NCBI GenBank assembly: GCA_964543855.1
Contig: CAZJAD010000071.1
Span: forward strand, 1-11,981
DNA: 11,981 nt
Direction of reading: 5' to 3'
DNA from: CAZJAD01 sp964543855
GTDB taxonomy: Bacteria; Electryoneota; RPQS01; DYHQ01
Shown: positions 1 through 7,474 of the stretch, piece after piece
How positions within the stretch are numbered: the first letter of the stretch is position 1
Layout of the letters: each line of letters starts with the position of its first letter
Translations under genes and position numbers: made by a program
Notes under the pieces: model-generated
What the model was told of the DNA's origin: nothing
Seen by the model: only the letters and a program-made list of their open reading frames with translations
Database searches by the model: none

Positions 1-569
1 GAATCGGAAAGAGCGATGTCGTAGGTGATGTTGTCCACATTCGTTGTCGTCGGCCAGTAACCCAGTTCCTCGGCATACCCATGTTCATCCACCGTGACTC
101 TCGGATCTTGCGGTTGCGGCAGCCAAGTCCAGCTTGCACCCCCGTCGCGGCTGTACACAAGACCTCCTCCCGCGCCCGAGATGCCGACCGTCGTATCGAA
201 CGCAAAAGCCGCCCAGATAATGCTGTCCGTCACCACGAGACCCGACGCACCGCCCTTGCCAAGTCCGTGGCCTTCTCCGTAGGATTGCCAATAGGCTGAC
301 GGATCGGGGTCAGGATCCTCCGGCGGAGCACCGATGTCTTGAAAGTGGGAGATGCCCTGACCGGTTCCTGTCCAGACGGAGTTGTCCGTGGAATCCCCCC
401 GAATATCAATGATGACATTACTGGTCAAGCGCGGTGTCGGCTCAACATCGAGCCTCCCGGTGTGAAGTTGATAGCTGTCTGGTGCCATCTGGGCAGAGAC
501 GCCAGCACCGAGGCACAGGATCACAGCAAGGGTAGCAATACTCCGGCCACGCATTCCGGTCGGCTTCAT
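1..569 (-). CDS. Secreted beta-propeller/Asp-box protein, N-terminal part (runs off the window)
   Basis: The frame is open from the ATG at 569 to the window edge, giving 189 residues with no stop. It begins with a basic N-terminus (MKPTGMRGRS), a hydrophobic stretch (IATLAVILCLGAGV) and a signal peptidase I-like site (VSA followed by Q), so the product is exported. Residues 140-147 read SRDGGASW, which fits the Asp-box pattern SxDxGxxW found in sialidase and BNR-type propellers. An earlier IIDIRGDSTDNSVWTGTG segment resembles propeller blades that open secreted proteins in FCB-group bacteria. The ATG shares its A with the TAA stop of dacB, so translation is probably coupled to dacB. A C-terminal sorting domain would be expected beyond the window but cannot be seen. 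Any enzyme activity is unknown; an Asp-box does not prove a sialidase. Confidence 0.75.
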   Translation of the reverse strand, partial: MKPTGMRGRSIATLAVILCLGAGVSAQMAPDSYQLHTGRLDVEPTPRLTSNVIIDIRGDSTDNSVWTGTGQGISHFQDIGAPPEDPDPDPSAYWQSYGEGHGLGKGGASGLVVTDSIIWAAFAFDTTVGISGAGGGLVYSRDGGASWTWLPQPQDPRVTVDEHGYAEELGYWPTTTNVDNITYDIALSD

Positions 570-1879
570 TATCTTCTCTCTCTTGTTTGCTTCATGTTTT
601 TCGGCATGTCTACACTGGTCGCGACAAGCGAGCAGATGCTGTCCTGTACCTGATGTACGGTCTCAATTGGCGTCAAGAAATTGTTGCAGAGAATGCAAAA
701 GGCGAGGTGCTCCTGCCCGGAAGTTCTCAAGTAGCCCGAGAGTGCCGACGCATAAGCAAGCGTGCCCGTCTTGGCACGGATCTCTGCTCCGGACGCGTCG
801 AACGGGCGTTCAGCCAATGTGCCATCCTCGCCCATGACCGCCAGAGACTGCTCGAATCCGTCTGAAAAGGCATGGTCGTGCATGTGCCTCAGCAGTTGCA
901 CAACTGCCTCAGGCGAGACAAGGTTCTTGCGCGAGAGCCCGGAACCGTCCGCAAGTCGAATGCGGCTTGTATCGATTCCCGCCCTCGCCAGGAATCTGCC
1001 GATAGCATGGATACCGTCTTGCCGGCTTCCGTTGCCCAGCACTCGGCAGAGCTGCTCGGCGTAGAAATTGTTGCTCTCTTTGTTCAGCGTGCTGACGATG
1101 TCCCAAAGTGGGGGAGAGCGATAAACGAAGAGTCGAATATCATATCCCAAAGGACTCGGCTCGTACTCCTCGCCAATGACCGTGATGCCGGCGTGTTTCA
1201 GAGCGCCGCTGAAAGCCGAGAGGAAACCGAGCGTCGGGCTGAGTCCCAGCGGAACAACCGAATCAGGCATGGCTTCCAGAACCACGAAACCCATAGTGTC
1301 GAGGATCGGGTGTGCATGCCCAATCGACAGCGCTCCCGGAACCGGCATCCAATCTTCGCCCAAGTCTCCGACTTCCCAACTGGGGCAAACGGGCTCGCGT
1401 TTCCACGCGCGAGCGTCGCCGATGACACGCCCTCGAATCTGCCGCAGTCCGAGCTGCCGAAGCGAATCGGCGATGGCCTGCAGCACGACCGGAAAGCCGG
1501 TGCTTGTATCTATCTCCGAGAGCGTCGGGTCACCGCTTCCCCTGATGACAAGGTTTCCCCACAGCGTTCCGGAAGGGTCCAGCGTGCCGTCTGCAGTGAA
1601 TTCCGTTTGAAAGCAGTAATCCGAACCGAGACTGTCAAGCGCCGCCGCCGAGGTGAAGAGTTTTATCGTAGACCCCGGAACGAAGAGCTTGTTGTCGTTG
1701 TGTCGGAAGACGACGGAATCGCCGGTCAGAGAATAGACACAAATGCCCCATTGGGCCGTGGCGAACGTAGGATTTGAAATCAGCGCTTCGATGCGCGCGC
1801 CCAGCTCATGCTCCGACCCCGACGCTCCCGCGCCGAATACTGCAATGAAGAGAAGCGTCAGTGTAAGCCGTCTGATCAA
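569..1879 (-). CDS. dacB: D-alanyl-D-alanine carboxypeptidase/endopeptidase, PBP4 type (peptidase S13)
   Basis: This is a penicillin-binding protein of the S13 family that trims or cleaves peptidoglycan cross-links in the periplasm. With the start used here (436 aa), the three active-site motifs are visible: STIK at residues 70-73 (catalytic serine and lysine), SNN at 269-271 and KTG at 370-372. Spacing and length fit PBP4 proteins, with a large insert between the first two motifs. The N-terminus (MIRRLTLTLLFIAVFGAGASG) is a signal peptide. I chose the TTG at 1877-1879 because GGAGG lies 8 bases upstream. The frame stays open to an earlier TTG at 1894, but that codon overlaps this Shine-Dalgarno sequence and the upstream gene. 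The gene starts 5 bases after the M50 stop, and its TAA overlaps the ATG of the downstream propeller gene by one base. Confidence 0.93.
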   Translation of the reverse strand: MIRRLTLTLLFIAVFGAGASGSEHELGARIEALISNPTFATAQWGICVYSLTGDSVVFRHNDNKLFVPGSTIKLFTSAAALDSLGSDYCFQTEFTADGTLDPSGTLWGNLVIRGSGDPTLSEIDTSTGFPVVLQAIADSLRQLGLRQIRGRVIGDARAWKREPVCPSWEVGDLGEDWMPVPGALSIGHAHPILDTMGFVVLEAMPDSVVPLGLSPTLGFLSAFSGALKHAGITVIGEEYEPSPLGYDIRLFVYRSPPLWDIVSTLNKESNNFYAEQLCRVLGNGSRQDGIHAIGRFLARAGIDTSRIRLADGSGLSRKNLVSPEAVVQLLRHMHDHAFSDGFEQSLAVMGEDGTLAERPFDASGAEIRAKTGTLAYASALSGYLRTSGQEHLAFCILCNNFLTPIETVHQVQDSICSLVATSVDMPKNMKQTRERR

Positions 1880-1884
1880 AGAGC

Positions 1885-2286
1885 CTACCTCCAAAAGCCG
1901 AGAAAAAGATTCGTTAGAGGCTTCGCAAAAGGTTCAATCAAGTAGTGAAAGATCGGCACGCCCGCGAAGTTGCCGAGCAGAATAAGACCCAAAAGAAGAA
2001 ACGGCCCCATGCGCTCAAATCCTTCATAACCGGTATTCCACGAAGGTGGCACGAGTCCCGCGAGGATTCGTGAGCCGTCGAGCGGCGGAATCGGCAGCAG
2101 GTTGAAGATTGCCAGGATCACATTGATTCGGACACCCATGAGCACGACCAGCGTCAGGACAGAGGAGTCGAATAGTTCCCGCATGAACTGCCCTTTCAGA
2201 AAAATCTGAAAGAGAATCCCAAGACCGAGCGCGAAAAGAAGGTTGGCCACCGGGCCTGCCAGTGCGACCCACAGCATGTCGCGTTG
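1885..2286 (-). CDS. Site-2 protease family (M50) membrane protein, C-terminal part only
   Basis: 133 codons remain before the 100-N gap cuts the gene. The fragment starts in QRDMLWVALAGPVANLLFA and contains NLLPIPPLDGSRIL, the conserved Asp-bearing motif of short M50 (site-2 protease-like) proteins. The LDG aspartate normally completes the zinc site. The HExxH helix that supplies the other ligands should lie in the missing N-terminal part, so activity cannot be confirmed from this sequence. Several hydrophobic segments (around AGPVANLLFALGLGILF, VLTLVVLMGVRINVILAIFNLL and FLLLGLILLGNFAGV) indicate an integral inner-membrane protein. Family members are usually a little over 200 residues, so roughly 80-90 residues are missing. 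It sits between xerD and dacB in the same operon. The frame happens to continue through the Ns into xerD, which is not a real fusion. Confidence 0.85.
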   Translation of the reverse strand, partial: QRDMLWVALAGPVANLLFALGLGILFQIFLKGQFMRELFDSSVLTLVVLMGVRINVILAIFNLLPIPPLDGSRILAGLVPPSWNTGYEGFERMGPFLLLGLILLGNFAGVPIFHYLIEPFAKPLTNLFLGFWR

Positions 2287-2386
2287 NNNNNNNNNNNNNN
2301 NNNNNNNNNNNNNNNNNNNNNNNNNNNNNNNNNNNNNNNNNNNNNNNNNNNNNNNNNNNNNNNNNNNNNNNNNNNNNNNNNNNNNN
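2287..2386. other. Assembly gap of exactly 100 N
   Basis: A run of exactly 100 Ns separates the end of xerD from the N-terminal half of the M50 gene. The round length suggests a scaffolding placeholder. Known family lengths imply that about 15-20 xerD codons plus 80-90 M50 codons are missing, which is more than 100 bases can hold. Confidence 0.99.
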
Positions 2387-3297
2387 GTGTAGATTTCCGT
2401 CGTCGAGAGGGATACATGGCCCAGGAGTTCCTGAACGACCCGCAAATCGGCGCCACCTTCAAGAAGGTGGGTGGCGAAGGAATGACGCAATGTATGAGGC
2501 GACGCGTGCTTCTTAATGCCTGCCTTGTCGAGGTATTTGCGCAACACCTTCCAGAAACCCATCCGCGATAGCGGCAGGCCTCGCAGGTTCAGAAAGACAT
2601 AATCACCGGCGCTTGCTCGAAGCTTGAGCACCTCGCCGGCCTTTCGCTTGCGCATGTTCGGCCGACCGTTGGCGAGCCACGCCGATAGGGCGCGCTGGGC
2701 ACTGCCACCCATTGGCACCAGCCGTTCACGACCGCCCTTGCCGCGAACGAGCAGGAGGCCCTTGTCGAGCAAAACATCCTTCTCGCACAGGCCAACGAGC
2801 TCACTGACGCGCAAACCACAGGCGTAGGCCGTTTCGAGCATCGCGCGGTCCCGAAGCTGCGCGGGTTCATCACCCACCACGGCACCCAGCACGGTCTCGA
2901 CCTCGGTGATGCTCAACACATCCGGCAACTTGAAAGGCAATCTCGGTCCCTTGAGACCCGATGTCGGATCGCGATGCCCATGACCGCTGGCAATCCGCCA
3001 CCGGAAAAAACCACGCAAGCTGGAAAGATGTCGCGCCCGGCTCCGGGCCGACAGACCGATGGACAGATGCTGAAGGTAATCCAGCAGTTGCCTCTGCGTC
3101 ACCTCATCGAAATCGAGCGGAACGCCGTCAGACCATCGCGAGAACTCGAGCAGGTCTCGCCGATAGCCATCGAGGGTCAACGACCGCAGATTGGCTTCGA
3201 GGGAGAGGAACGCCAGATACCTCTCCACTTCGGCAGCCTTATCCCCGAACGAAGGGATTCTCGCGGCGCTCTTCGCCAATGGTTGTCGTGGGGCCAT
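2387..3297 (-). CDS. xerD: Tyrosine recombinase of the XerC/XerD family (3' end lost in gap)
   Basis: This is a site-specific recombinase that resolves chromosome dimers at dif in partnership with a second Xer protein. It has an N-terminal SAM-like core-binding domain (about residues 22-105) and a C-terminal catalytic domain. All catalytic residues are visible: R163 (CGLRVSEL), K188 (RGKGGRERL), H268 and R271 (SPHTLRHSF), H294 (LLGHVSLST) and the nucleophile Y303 in STTEIY, the last complete residue before the gap. The GADLRVVQ segment looks more like XerD than XerC, so the symbol is a reasoned choice. About 15-20 C-terminal residues are missing. The ATG at 3297 lies inside the 3' end of the hydrolase gene (about 59 bases overlap) with only a weak AGG upstream. 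A later start such as the GTG at 3228 is possible but would shorten the N-terminal domain more than expected. Confidence 0.92.
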
Positions 3298-3865
3298 GAC
3301 CTGTGTAAACCACCGTTTCGTCAGGCAGAATGTAGAGCTTATCCCGGATGCTGCGCTCCAATGCGTCCATTGAGCCGCCGGGAAGGTCCGTGCGCCCGAT
3401 ACTGCGCCAGAAAAGCGTATCACCGGCGATGACTATCCCGTCTCGCATAAGACAAATCGAACCGGGCGAATGACCCGGTGTGTGCACGACCGACAAAGTC
3501 TCATCTCCCAGCGCGATACGGTCTCCTTCGCGGAGCAAGCGGTCGGCGTCCGGAGAGACAATCGGCGCTCCGAACTGGAGCGACAGATTGCGGTCGGACT
3601 TCGCGAGCATGTTCCGGTCGCTCTCGTGGATGAGGAGCGGTGCGCCGGTTCGCTCCTTGGCGATGCCGTTCTCAGCGATGTGATCCGCGTGGCCGTGAGT
3701 ATTAATAATGAACCGCACGGCGATGCCTTTCCGCCGTGCGAAGTCGAGAATGCGATCCGTTTCACCACCGGGATCAATCAGCGCGGCCTGGTTCGTCTCG
3801 CTGCACCAGATGAGGTAGGTGTTGACCGCAAACAGGCCGACGGTCCATGACTGAATCTTCAGCAT
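3239..3865 (-). CDS. Metallo-beta-lactamase-fold hydrolase, glyoxalase II-like
   Basis: A 208-residue soluble MBL-fold enzyme with the full metal-binding set: H57-x-H59-x-D61-H62 (THGHADH), H132 (TPGHSPGS), D149 (AGDTLF) and H190 (YTGHGP). The order and spacing match the short hydroxyacylglutathione hydrolase (GloB-like) branch, which usually hydrolyses thioesters with a binuclear metal site. The longer C-terminal helical domain of classical glyoxalase II is absent, so the true substrate is uncertain; other small thiol adducts or unrelated substrates are possible. No signal peptide is seen, so it is cytoplasmic. Its ATG overlaps the rpe stop by seven bases (ATGCTGA) with no clear Shine-Dalgarno of its own, which suggests coupled translation. 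Its 3' end overlaps the chosen xerD start. Confidence 0.92.
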   Translation of the reverse strand: MLKIQSWTVGLFAVNTYLIWCSETNQAALIDPGGETDRILDFARRKGIAVRFIINTHGHADHIAENGIAKERTGAPLLIHESDRNMLAKSDRNLSLQFGAPIVSPDADRLLREGDRIALGDETLSVVHTPGHSPGSICLMRDGIVIAGDTLFWRSIGRTDLPGGSMDALERSIRDKLYILPDETVVYTGHGPTTTIGEERRENPFVRG

Positions 3866-4524
3866 CTGCTTGAGGAGGCCGCCCGGCGTAGCGCTCGGAT
3901 GTTCTCAGCAATTGAACCACGAAAGATAGCCGTGCCTGCCACCAGCGTATCCGCTCCAGCCGCCACAACGCGCCCGGCAGTCGATGGGTCGATTCCACCA
4001 TCCACTTCGATAGAGAAGTGCAGTCCGGCGCGTTCCCTCAGAACCTGGGCCGCTTCGATTTTGCGCAGACACGCCTCGATGAATTGTTGCCCACCGAAAC
4101 CGGGATTGACCGTCATGATGAGCAGCAGGTCGATCTCTTCGAGGACCGGTTCAATCGTCGTGACCGGCGTCGACGGATTCAGCGCGACACCCGGCTGCAC
4201 TCCCATTTGGCGCAGCGCCGTGAGGGTGCGGTGGAGGTGTGGGCAGGTCTCCTGGTGAACCGTAACGATGGACGCTCCCGCCTCCACATATGACGCCATC
4301 GATAGCTCCGGCTGCAGAATCATCAAATGCACATCGAGCGGGAGACTCGTGGAATCTTGGAGGGCGTGGACTACACTGGGCCCAAATGTCAGGTTCGGCA
4401 CGAACTGGCCATCCATGACATCGCAATGGATCAGTTCAGCGCCAGCCTTCTCGGCCTCTTTCGTTTGCTGAGCGAGCCAGCCGAAGTCGGCGGCCAGCAC
4501 AGATGGGGCGATGCGTATCTCGAT
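3859..4524 (-). CDS. rpe: Ribulose-phosphate 3-epimerase, apparently with a non-canonical ATC start
   Basis: This enzyme interconverts ribulose 5-phosphate and xylulose 5-phosphate in the pentose phosphate and Calvin pathways. It is a cytoplasmic TIM barrel. With the start used here (221 aa, the usual family length) the N-terminus reads MEIRIAPSVLAADF, matching the conserved IAPSxLxADF opening. Metal and catalytic residues are present: H33 and D35 (IHCDVMD), H66 (DVHLM), D175 (IEVDGGID), plus VNPGFGGQ at 139-146. The first ordinary start codon in frame is the GTG at 4500, but it would delete IAPS. The frame upstream holds no ATG, GTG or TTG before the stop at 4528-4530. The ATC at 4522-4524 sits six bases after GAGG of an extended Shine-Dalgarno, so I take it as the start. 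A G-to-C sequencing error in an original ATG is the alternative. Confidence 0.93.
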   Translation of the reverse strand: MEIRIAPSVLAADFGWLAQQTKEAEKAGAELIHCDVMDGQFVPNLTFGPSVVHALQDSTSLPLDVHLMILQPELSMASYVEAGASIVTVHQETCPHLHRTLTALRQMGVQPGVALNPSTPVTTIEPVLEEIDLLLIMTVNPGFGGQQFIEACLRKIEAAQVLRERAGLHFSIEVDGGIDPSTAGRVVAAGADTLVAGTAIFRGSIAENIRALRRAASSSRC

Positions 4525-4526
4525 GA

Positions 4527-4534
4527 ATCACCTC
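4527..4534 (-). promoter_or_regulatory. Ribosome binding site that decides the rpe start
   Basis: On the minus strand, GAGGTGAT is an eight-base match to the standard anti-Shine-Dalgarno complement. Its GAGG part ends six bases before the ATC at 4524-4522, and it is 30 bases from the GTG at 4500. This supports initiation at or next to the ATC. Confidence 0.6.
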
Positions 4535-4682
4535 ACATGACCTGTTTTCCCGCGACCCGTCCCAGTCGAGAGCCAGCGGGCTGTGTTCGGTGCCGGACTG
4601 CACCCCGCGGGGAGAGAGTGGCTTGCTCTGCCGGGCTTCTGCCTGAACAATATGCGACTCTTCTATTAGACGGAAATACCAT

Positions 4683-4712
4683 AGTAAATCGGGCGCGCGG
4701 CACAGTCATCAA
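4683..4712 (-). promoter_or_regulatory. Candidate sigma-70-like promoter for the rpe operon
   Basis: On the minus strand, TTGATG (4712-4707) and TTTACT (4688-4683) are separated by 18 bases and each match the consensus at four of six positions. The implied leader to rpe is about 150 bases. The match is weak and promoter rules in this phylum are uncertain. Confidence 0.25.
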
Positions 4713-4745
4713 TGCGGATAACCGTAGATGATGAGAAGAAAACTA

Positions 4746-4774
4746 TTGACCGTATGAGAATGACATGGTAAATT
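4746..4774 (+). promoter_or_regulatory. Candidate sigma-70-like promoter pointing right into the intergenic region
   Basis: TTGACC (4746-4751) and TAAATT (4769-4774) are spaced by 17 bases within AT-rich sequence. No gene follows for more than 600 bases, so it could be fortuitous, drive a long leader, or drive a small RNA. Confidence 0.3.
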
Positions 4775-5110
4775 TATAGAATTAATTGTGTACATCGCTA
4801 TAGGGTCTCAATCAGGCGGCTCGAAGTGACCGTCAATGTCGTTGTGCGCTCGTCCACCGAGGTCCTCGGGAGGTGGATCCACTGGATGCCGCTTTTATGA
4901 TACATCAGAAGTTGAACTCCTCCCGGTTCTTCTCAGTTCCGAGTGCGCCGACCTGCGTGAGCCGCTCTTGCGTTTGACTTTAATCTACGGATGTACAAGG
5001 ACATTGTCAAGTCGTGTTTGTATTTTATGAACAGATTGTTGCGGATGTTAGCTTATTCACGCAGAGTCTCGAACCGCCCGTTCTTCAAGTCGATCTGTTT
5101 TGCCGGAACC

Positions 5111-5153
5111 GAGAGGCACCCTCAATCCGCACAGCGTCCATCGCGTGCCTCTC
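5111..5153. repeat. 9-bp inverted repeat (stem-loop) in the intergenic region
   Basis: GAGAGGCAC (5111-5119) and GTGCCTCTC (5145-5153) are perfect inverted copies around a 25-base loop. There is no following T-run. It could be an RNA stem-loop in a leader or small RNA, or a protein binding site. Function is unknown. Confidence 0.5.
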
Positions 5154-5235
5154 TGACCCGTATCGGTGCTAATCGGACAGCCGAGGCTGGCTCATAGTAC
5201 TTTCTCGCCGGGAAAGAGGCAAATCACCTGCTAAG

Positions 5236-5252
5236 TCGACAGGAAATCGACA
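5236..5252 (+). repeat. TCGACA direct repeat with 11-base period
   Basis: TCGACA occurs at 5236-5241 and again at 5247-5252, one helical turn apart, about 150 bases upstream of the secreted protein gene. Such phasing is typical of operators, but two six-base copies may also arise by chance. Confidence 0.35.
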
Positions 5253-5275
5253 CTAACCAACCGTGTTTATTGTAG

Positions 5276-5304
5276 TCGTGATGTGTATCTGGTGTGTCTA
5301 CAAT
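5276..5304 (+). promoter_or_regulatory. Weak candidate promoter for the 679-aa secreted protein gene
   Basis: TACAAT (5299-5304) matches five of six -10 positions. The -35 at the 17-base distance (TCGTGA) is poor. The leader would be about 90 bases long. Confidence 0.2.
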
Positions 5305-5402
5305 GTCGAGTACGGCATGGACTGTTGAATGATGCAGCTCTTTCCAGAGGCGCAAGAAACTGCATTCTGACCACCATAAGATAAAGGAAGGCGAAGGGAG
5401 AC

Positions 5403-7442
5403 ATGATGAAGAAGGTTTCTACACTGTGCATTGTTCTTCTGTTGCTGTCGTTTGTGGTGTTCGCCAGCATATCGTCGAGACCGGTGGGGACTGTGCAGAT
5501 ACCCCAGGTCGATAGGGCAACCGGGACCCTGCCTGCGCGGTTGGATACCGTTGGCGATCAACTGGCTGTCATCTTTGCTCCCGTACCGGGTGACATTGGT
5601 GTGTCCGTTGCCGCCGATTGTCGCGGCGACCTCTACTACACGAATTTCCGGGTCGATACCCTGTACAAAATGGATGCGTCAGGCATGCTGCTCGACCGAG
5701 TACCCATCCGGGATGCAACGGGTGCGCCGTTGACTTTGGGTGAGATGTCGTGGGACGAGGGTCGTCAAATGCTCTGGGCGGGAACGGACGATCAGGCGCC
5801 AATCAAGATCTACCTGCTTGATCCCGTCACAGGCATCGCGACTTACCAGTTCGATGGCATGGTCGGCATACCTCTCACCGATGGGATTGCCTTCGACGCT
5901 ACGGACGGGACCATCTGGCATTCGACGGATATCAGTGACTACATTGTCCAGTTCAGTCCGGCTGGTGTTCGCCTCGACACGCTGGTGCCGCTTGATGCTG
6001 ACGGCAATCCGCACGGGTCTATCAGCGGAATCTGTGTCGGCACGGACAATACGATGTATGTGGGCCACAACGGTCTGAGCGTTATTACGCGCGTGGATAA
6101 GTCCACCGGCGCCTTCATCAGTGTATTTGCCGTGCCTTCTGGCCGTGATGAAGGCCTCGAGTGCGACCCCATCAATTTTGCTCCGGATCTGGCCCTATGG
6201 ACCAAAGGTGCGTACGACAATTCCTTCACGGCCTTCGAAGTGGACTCAGGGACCTGCGTGTGCTACGAACCTCCAGACACCTGTGAGCTCCCCTACGAGG
6301 TCGTGGACATGGGCGATCTTCCGCAATGCGATTACCCCACGCTCACAGGGAACCCGGCCCATGCGCTCACGGATGTCGCGTGGCTCGGCACGGGCATCAC
6401 CGGCGAACCCGCTCCCAACATCCTGGATGTTGATCCTGCCGACGACGGCGTCGTCTTTCACAGCATCCCGTGGACACCGTGCGAGATGGAGTCAGTAACG
6501 GTCACGGTGACTGCTGGCCAGATGTATGCGTACTATGTCGAGTACTGCAGCGGGCATCTCTACCTCAACGGTTGGAAAGACGGGAACCTCGATGACGATT
6601 TCTGCGACACCCTTATCGGCCCGAGCGGTGTGTCCGCCCCGGAGTGGATTGTCCAAGATGTGCTCGTAGTGCCGGGCATTTATACTCTCCTCTTCGTCGA
6701 TCCCGGTGTTTTTGACCTCGGCATCTACGACGGTATTTTCCGCTGGAGGCTCACCAGTCAACCCGTGGGAGCCTTGGGGTTTGGCCTTATCGACCGGGTT
6801 GCCTGCCCCACCATGACCTGTGGGACCTATGCCTTTGACCTGGTGGGCGAAGTTGAGGACTACATCATTGCCGATGCCCAGCTCGAAGTCGCCCTCATAG
6901 ACTTTGCAGCCGTGCCGGGGGATCGGGAAGTCACATTGAGGTGGAGTACCGCCAGCGAAACCGATAACGATCACTTCGAACTGCGGCGCAACGGCAGCTT
7001 CATCGGCAGGATTTCCGGAGCGGGCACCAGCACGACAGTCACCCACTACACATGGCGCGATGGCAATCTCCACAACGGCATGGAATACATCTACACGCTG
7101 ATATCCGTGGATCCGAATGGTTCGCGCGAAGAGCTGGCCACGGTGAATGTGACGCCGAGCTCTGAAGCGGCGGTCATCACGGAGTACGCACTGCACCAGA
7201 ACTACCCGAACCCATTCAACACAACCACGACGATCACATTCGATCTGGTCGAAAGCGGTTTCGTGAGCCTGGAGGTATACAACCTCCTCGGGCAGAATGT
7301 GGCGACGATCGCCCACGGCATTATGGATGGTAGGCGACATATCGTGGCGTTTGACGCGGCGGGTCTGACTTCGGGCGTCTACATCTATCGCCTTGAAGCA
7401 GGCCACTTCGTCGATCAGAAGAAGATGTTGCTGATGAAGTAG
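5403..7442 (+). CDS. Large secreted protein: beta-propeller, GEVED domain, FN3-like domain, type IX sorting domain
   Basis: A 679-residue exported protein. The N-terminus is a signal peptide (MMKKVSTLCIVLLLLSFVVFAS). Residues about 55-285 carry repeated blade-like units (DCRGDLYYTNFRVDTLYKMD, DGTIWHSTDISDYIVQFSP, NTMYVGHNGLSVITRVD) resembling an NHL/SMP-30-type propeller. About residue 300 begins DMGDLPQCDYPTL, ending in a DDGVVF block, and GEVEDYI at about 482 closes a GEVED domain. A fibronectin III-like domain follows (about 499-590). A Por/type IX sorting domain (about 595-679, YALHQNYPNPFN to QKKMLLMK) implies export across the outer membrane and surface attachment or release. GGGAG lies five bases before the second ATG (5406), so that codon may be the true start. 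Many cysteines lie between about 275 and 480. Substrate or ligand is unknown; adhesion or surface structure is plausible. Confidence 0.9.
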   Translation: MMKKVSTLCIVLLLLSFVVFASISSRPVGTVQIPQVDRATGTLPARLDTVGDQLAVIFAPVPGDIGVSVAADCRGDLYYTNFRVDTLYKMDASGMLLDRVPIRDATGAPLTLGEMSWDEGRQMLWAGTDDQAPIKIYLLDPVTGIATYQFDGMVGIPLTDGIAFDATDGTIWHSTDISDYIVQFSPAGVRLDTLVPLDADGNPHGSISGICVGTDNTMYVGHNGLSVITRVDKSTGAFISVFAVPSGRDEGLECDPINFAPDLALWTKGAYDNSFTAFEVDSGTCVCYEPPDTCELPYEVVDMGDLPQCDYPTLTGNPAHALTDVAWLGTGITGEPAPNILDVDPADDGVVFHSIPWTPCEMESVTVTVTAGQMYAYYVEYCSGHLYLNGWKDGNLDDDFCDTLIGPSGVSAPEWIVQDVLVVPGIYTLLFVDPGVFDLGIYDGIFRWRLTSQPVGALGFGLIDRVACPTMTCGTYAFDLVGEVEDYIIADAQLEVALIDFAAVPGDREVTLRWSTASETDNDHFELRRNGSFIGRISGAGTSTTVTHYTWRDGNLHNGMEYIYTLISVDPNGSREELATVNVTPSSEAAVITEYALHQNYPNPFNTTTTITFDLVESGFVSLEVYNLLGQNVATIAHGIMDGRRHIVAFDAAGLTSGVYIYRLEAGHFVDQKKMLLMK

Positions 7443-7474
7443 TTTCGTAGTCGTCCAGTACTTCAAGAAGTGGG
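7398..7474 (+). repeat. First copy of a 77-base segment duplicated across the 10-N gap
   Basis: This segment, from GCAGGCCACTTCG to GTGGG, spans the last codons of the secreted protein gene and the bases after its stop. It aligns without indels to 7537-7613 at a constant offset of 139 bases, with 16 mismatches (about 79 percent identity). Confidence 0.85.

Larger units (their letters stand above)
4525..5402. other. Intergenic region without a convincing gene (about 880 bases)
   Basis: This stretch separates the minus-strand rpe operon from the plus-strand secreted protein gene. Short open frames exist on both strands, but none has a recognisable domain, a good ribosome binding site or protein-like composition. 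It includes an AT-rich segment at about 4660-4800 with candidate divergent promoters, a small hairpin at 4853-4877, a 9-bp inverted repeat at 5111-5153, a direct repeat at 5236-5252, and the leader of the next gene. No tRNA-like fold was found. Confidence 0.6.

Noticed and set aside
872..1777. A 301-codon open frame on the plus strand
   Set aside because: It lies wholly antisense to dacB, whose motifs and signal peptide are clear, and its product is arginine-rich and low in protein-like features.
2387..3297. XerD as part of an integron, phage or integrative element
   Set aside because: It sits inside a tight housekeeping operon, resembles chromosomal XerD, and no attachment sites, cargo genes or transposase are present.
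5065..5085. A GGTTCGAG T-loop-like sequence on the minus strand
   Set aside because: The flanking bases do not form a T-arm stem, and no acceptor or anticodon arm can be built around it.
4836..5197. Small plus-strand frames of 64 and 68 codons in the large intergenic region
   Set aside because: No ribosome binding site, no domain and no hydrophobic or charged pattern suggesting a real small protein.
6492..7466. A 324-codon open frame on the minus strand
   Set aside because: It is antisense to the GEVED, FN3 and sorting domains of the 679-aa protein; it is histidine- and arginine-rich with no recognisable domain.
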